From CAYNRG01 sp964399545 (GTDB taxonomy: Bacteria; Bacillota_I; Bacilli_A; Erysipelotrichales; Erysipelotrichaceae): a stretch of 34,693 bases of DNA. The position numbers were made by a program, and so were the translations under genes. Shown here piece by piece: positions 33,013 through 34,693 of this stretch. Where the stretch lies: NCBI GenBank assembly GCA_964399545.1, contig CAYNRG010000011.1, positions 1-34,693 of the forward strand. Reading direction: 5' to 3'. The notes below the pieces were generated by a model. It was not told the origin of the DNA. It saw nothing but the letters and a program-made list of their open reading frames with translations, and did not search any database. Numbering within the stretch: position 1 is the first letter of the stretch; the number at the start of each line of letters is the position of its first letter.

Positions 33013-34635
33013 ATGAAAGTACAAGATATAAAAACACAACTATGGGCGATGGCTAATAAGCTCCGTGGAACAATGGATGCAAGTGAGTATAAAAATTACA
33101 TTTTACCTTTTATGTTTTATCGCTATTTGTCAGATCACCAACACCAGCATTTAGTAGAAAATAAACTGGAAGAATTTTATGCGGTAACGACAGAAAAAGA
33201 GCTAGAGAGTTATTTAAGCGAATGTTCGTCAACTTTAGGATATGCTATTCGTCCTGAGCATACATGGGAAAGTGTAGTTGAGCAAATTCATACACATAAA
33301 ATTAAGGCAAGTACGATTCAAGATTTATTTGATGCATTTGATAGGAGTGTGAAAAGAAATCAAGCATCTAGTGAAGAGTTTTCTAATCTTTTTGCAGATG
33401 TAAATTTAGGAGATAGTCGCTTGGGTGGAAATACTAATGAACGAGCACAGGCGTTGTATGATGTTATTTTAATGATTGACCAATTTGAATTTAAGGATGA
33501 AAGTGGAAAAGATATTTTAGGAGACGTATACGAATATTTAATTGGAGAATTCGCAGCAACAGCGGGGAAAAAGGGAGGAGAATTCTATACTCCTTATCAA
33601 GTAAGCAAAATTCTTGCAAAAGTTGTAACTTTAGATATTGATAAGAATAGAAAAGACCAATTTAAAGTTTATGATCCAACTATGGGGTCGGGATCTTTAT
33701 TGCTGACAGTACAAAAAGAATTGCCAAATGGAGATAAGATGGGAGCGGTTCAGTTCTGTGGACAAGAGTTGAACACAACGACATTCAACTTGGCGCGGAT
33801 GAACTTGATGATGCACGGAGTTAACTATCGTAACATGCAGTTGAGACGTGCAAACACACTAAGTATGGATTGGCCAGTGATTGAGAATGAAGAGGGAGTA
33901 GAAATTCCTGCTCGATTTGATGCGGTAGTAGCAAATCCGCCTTATTCGCAAGGATGGTCAGCGGATTTAGGAGACGATCCTCGGTTTAAAAGTGGACTAG
34001 CACCTAAATCAAAGGCAGACTATGCCTTTGTTCAGCATTGTCTTTATCACTTAGATAATAACGGAACAATGGCGATTGTTTTACCTCATGGAGTTTTATT
34101 TAGGGGTGCAGCCGAGGGGAAAATAAGACAATCAATCATTGAAGAGAATATGCTAGATGCAGTTATTGGCCTGCCTGCTAACTTGTTTTATGGAACCTCT
34201 ATCCCGACAACTGTTTTAATATTTAAGGGAAAAGGAAAAAAGAAAAGTAAAGATATTTTATTTATTGATGCATCTACTATGTTCGAGAAAGCAAAGAATA
34301 AAAATATTTTATTAGATGGACATGTTGATGAAATTATTAAAATGTATGAAGGGCGTGTAAATGTAGATAAAAAGGCATATGTTGCATCTTTAGATGAAAT
34401 TAAGGAAAATGAATTTAATTTAAATATTCCTCGGTATGTGGATACATTTGAGGAAGAAGAGGTAATTCCACTTCAAGAGATTGCAAAAGAGTTAAAATCT
34501 ACAGAAGAAGAAATTAAAAAAGTAACACAAGAATTATATGGGATGTTAGATAATCTTGTCGGAACAACTCCAGAAGCAGAGAAGGAATTACAGGAGTTTA
34601 TAGCGATTTTTAAAGGCGGAAACTCACATGACTAA
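33013..34635 (+). CDS. hsdM: HsdM, type I restriction-modification methyltransferase
   Basis: Adenine-N6 DNA methyltransferase subunit (540 aa). An N-terminal helical domain (IKTQLWAMANKLRGTMDASEYK) is followed by the SAM-binding motif D221-P-T-M-G-S-G-S and the catalytic motif N308-P-P-Y-S, typical of type I gamma-class enzymes. The C-terminal coiled stretch (about 480-540) contacts HsdS. It overlaps hsdS by eight bases. Intact, so the host should be methylated at the unknown HsdS target. Confidence 0.97.
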   Translation: MKVQDIKTQLWAMANKLRGTMDASEYKNYILPFMFYRYLSDHQHQHLVENKLEEFYAVTTEKELESYLSECSSTLGYAIRPEHTWESVVEQIHTHKIKASTIQDLFDAFDRSVKRNQASSEEFSNLFADVNLGDSRLGGNTNERAQALYDVILMIDQFEFKDESGKDILGDVYEYLIGEFAATAGKKGGEFYTPYQVSKILAKVVTLDIDKNRKDQFKVYDPTMGSGSLLLTVQKELPNGDKMGAVQFCGQELNTTTFNLARMNLMMHGVNYRNMQLRRANTLSMDWPVIENEEGVEIPARFDAVVANPPYSQGWSADLGDDPRFKSGLAPKSKADYAFVQHCLYHLDNNGTMAIVLPHGVLFRGAAEGKIRQSIIEENMLDAVIGLPANLFYGTSIPTTVLIFKGKGKKKSKDILFIDASTMFEKAKNKNILLDGHVDEIIKMYEGRVNVDKKAYVASLDEIKENEFNLNIPRYVDTFEEEEVIPLQEIAKELKSTEEEIKKVTQELYGMLDNLVGTTPEAEKELQEFIAIFKGGNSHD

Positions 34636-34693
34636 GCAACCTTTAATAAGATTTAAAGGCTTCCATGACGATTGGGAACAGCGTAAGTTGGAA
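34628..34693 (+). CDS. hsdS: HsdS, type I specificity subunit (5' part only, cut by window end)
   Basis: Only 22 codons are in the window, reading MTKQPLIRFKGFHDDWEQRK and so on, the typical start of Firmicute HsdS proteins (RFKGFxDDWEQRK). ATG at 34628 lies eight bases inside hsdM. The target-recognition domains are beyond the window, so the site cannot be guessed. Confidence 0.9.
   Translation, partial: MTKQPLIRFKGFHDDWEQRKLE

Overview
The window is AT-rich with tightly packed operons, strong GGAGG-type ribosome binding sites, a Gram-positive type lipoprotein signal, CcpA-like (cre) control and a ula-type PTS. This points to a low-GC Firmicute, probably Lactobacillales or a neighbouring order such as Erysipelotrichales. 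I cannot name the species from sequence alone. No rRNA, tRNA, CRISPR array or transposase was seen.

Layout: (1) 29-9322, + strand: a DNA phosphorothioation defence operon. It has the modification genes dndC-dndD-dndE-dndA, with four genes directly upstream: a helicase with a phospholipase-D-like nuclease domain, a 53-aa mini-protein, a second DndD-like SMC-type ATPase, and a 184-aa protein of unknown family. No dndB or recognisable dndFGH is present. The dndCDEA order plus a four-gene partner set recalls the DndCDEA-PbeABCD arrangement. A bidirectional terminator closes the operon. (2) 9371-17894: a LacI-family repressor diverges from a seven-gene carbohydrate operon. That operon holds a ribose-type ABC importer (lipoprotein, double ATPase, permease), two Gfo/Idh/MocA oxidoreductases and two xylose-isomerase-like TIM-barrel proteins. 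It starts from an excellent promoter with a cre-like site on the -35 and palindromic operators around it. A hairpin terminator after the lipoprotein gene probably sets its excess expression. (3) 17955-21777: an accessory patch of small orphan proteins, a DUF898 membrane protein and a DUF3267 zincin-like membrane protein, ending in a two-gene unit of a membrane protein and a DeoR-family regulator. (4) 21940-27835: a ula (L-ascorbate) PTS operon, divergent from the DeoR unit: ulaG, ulaC, ulaA, ulaB, an unknown beta-propeller-like protein, ulaF, ulaE. The decarboxylase ulaD is missing. (5) 28127-34693 (cut by the window end): a second defence block made of a dGTPase-like HD phosphohydrolase with a long N-terminal extension, then hsdR, hsdM and the first codons of hsdS of a type I restriction-modification system.

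How it fits together: two nucleic-acid defence modules flank two sugar-uptake operons. In the first, DndA delivers sulfur from cysteine to the iron-sulfur enzyme DndC, and DndD and DndE act on DNA; the upstream genes probably execute the response to unmodified DNA. The sugar operon imports a sugar and probably processes it through NAD-dependent oxidation to a keto-sugar and isomerase-type steps. The ula operon phosphorylates L-ascorbate during import and takes it towards D-xylulose-5-phosphate, except that one step must be supplied from elsewhere or replaced. The most interesting parts are the atypical Dnd partner set, the dGTPase attached to a type I system, and the propeller-like gene sitting in a ula operon that lacks ulaD.
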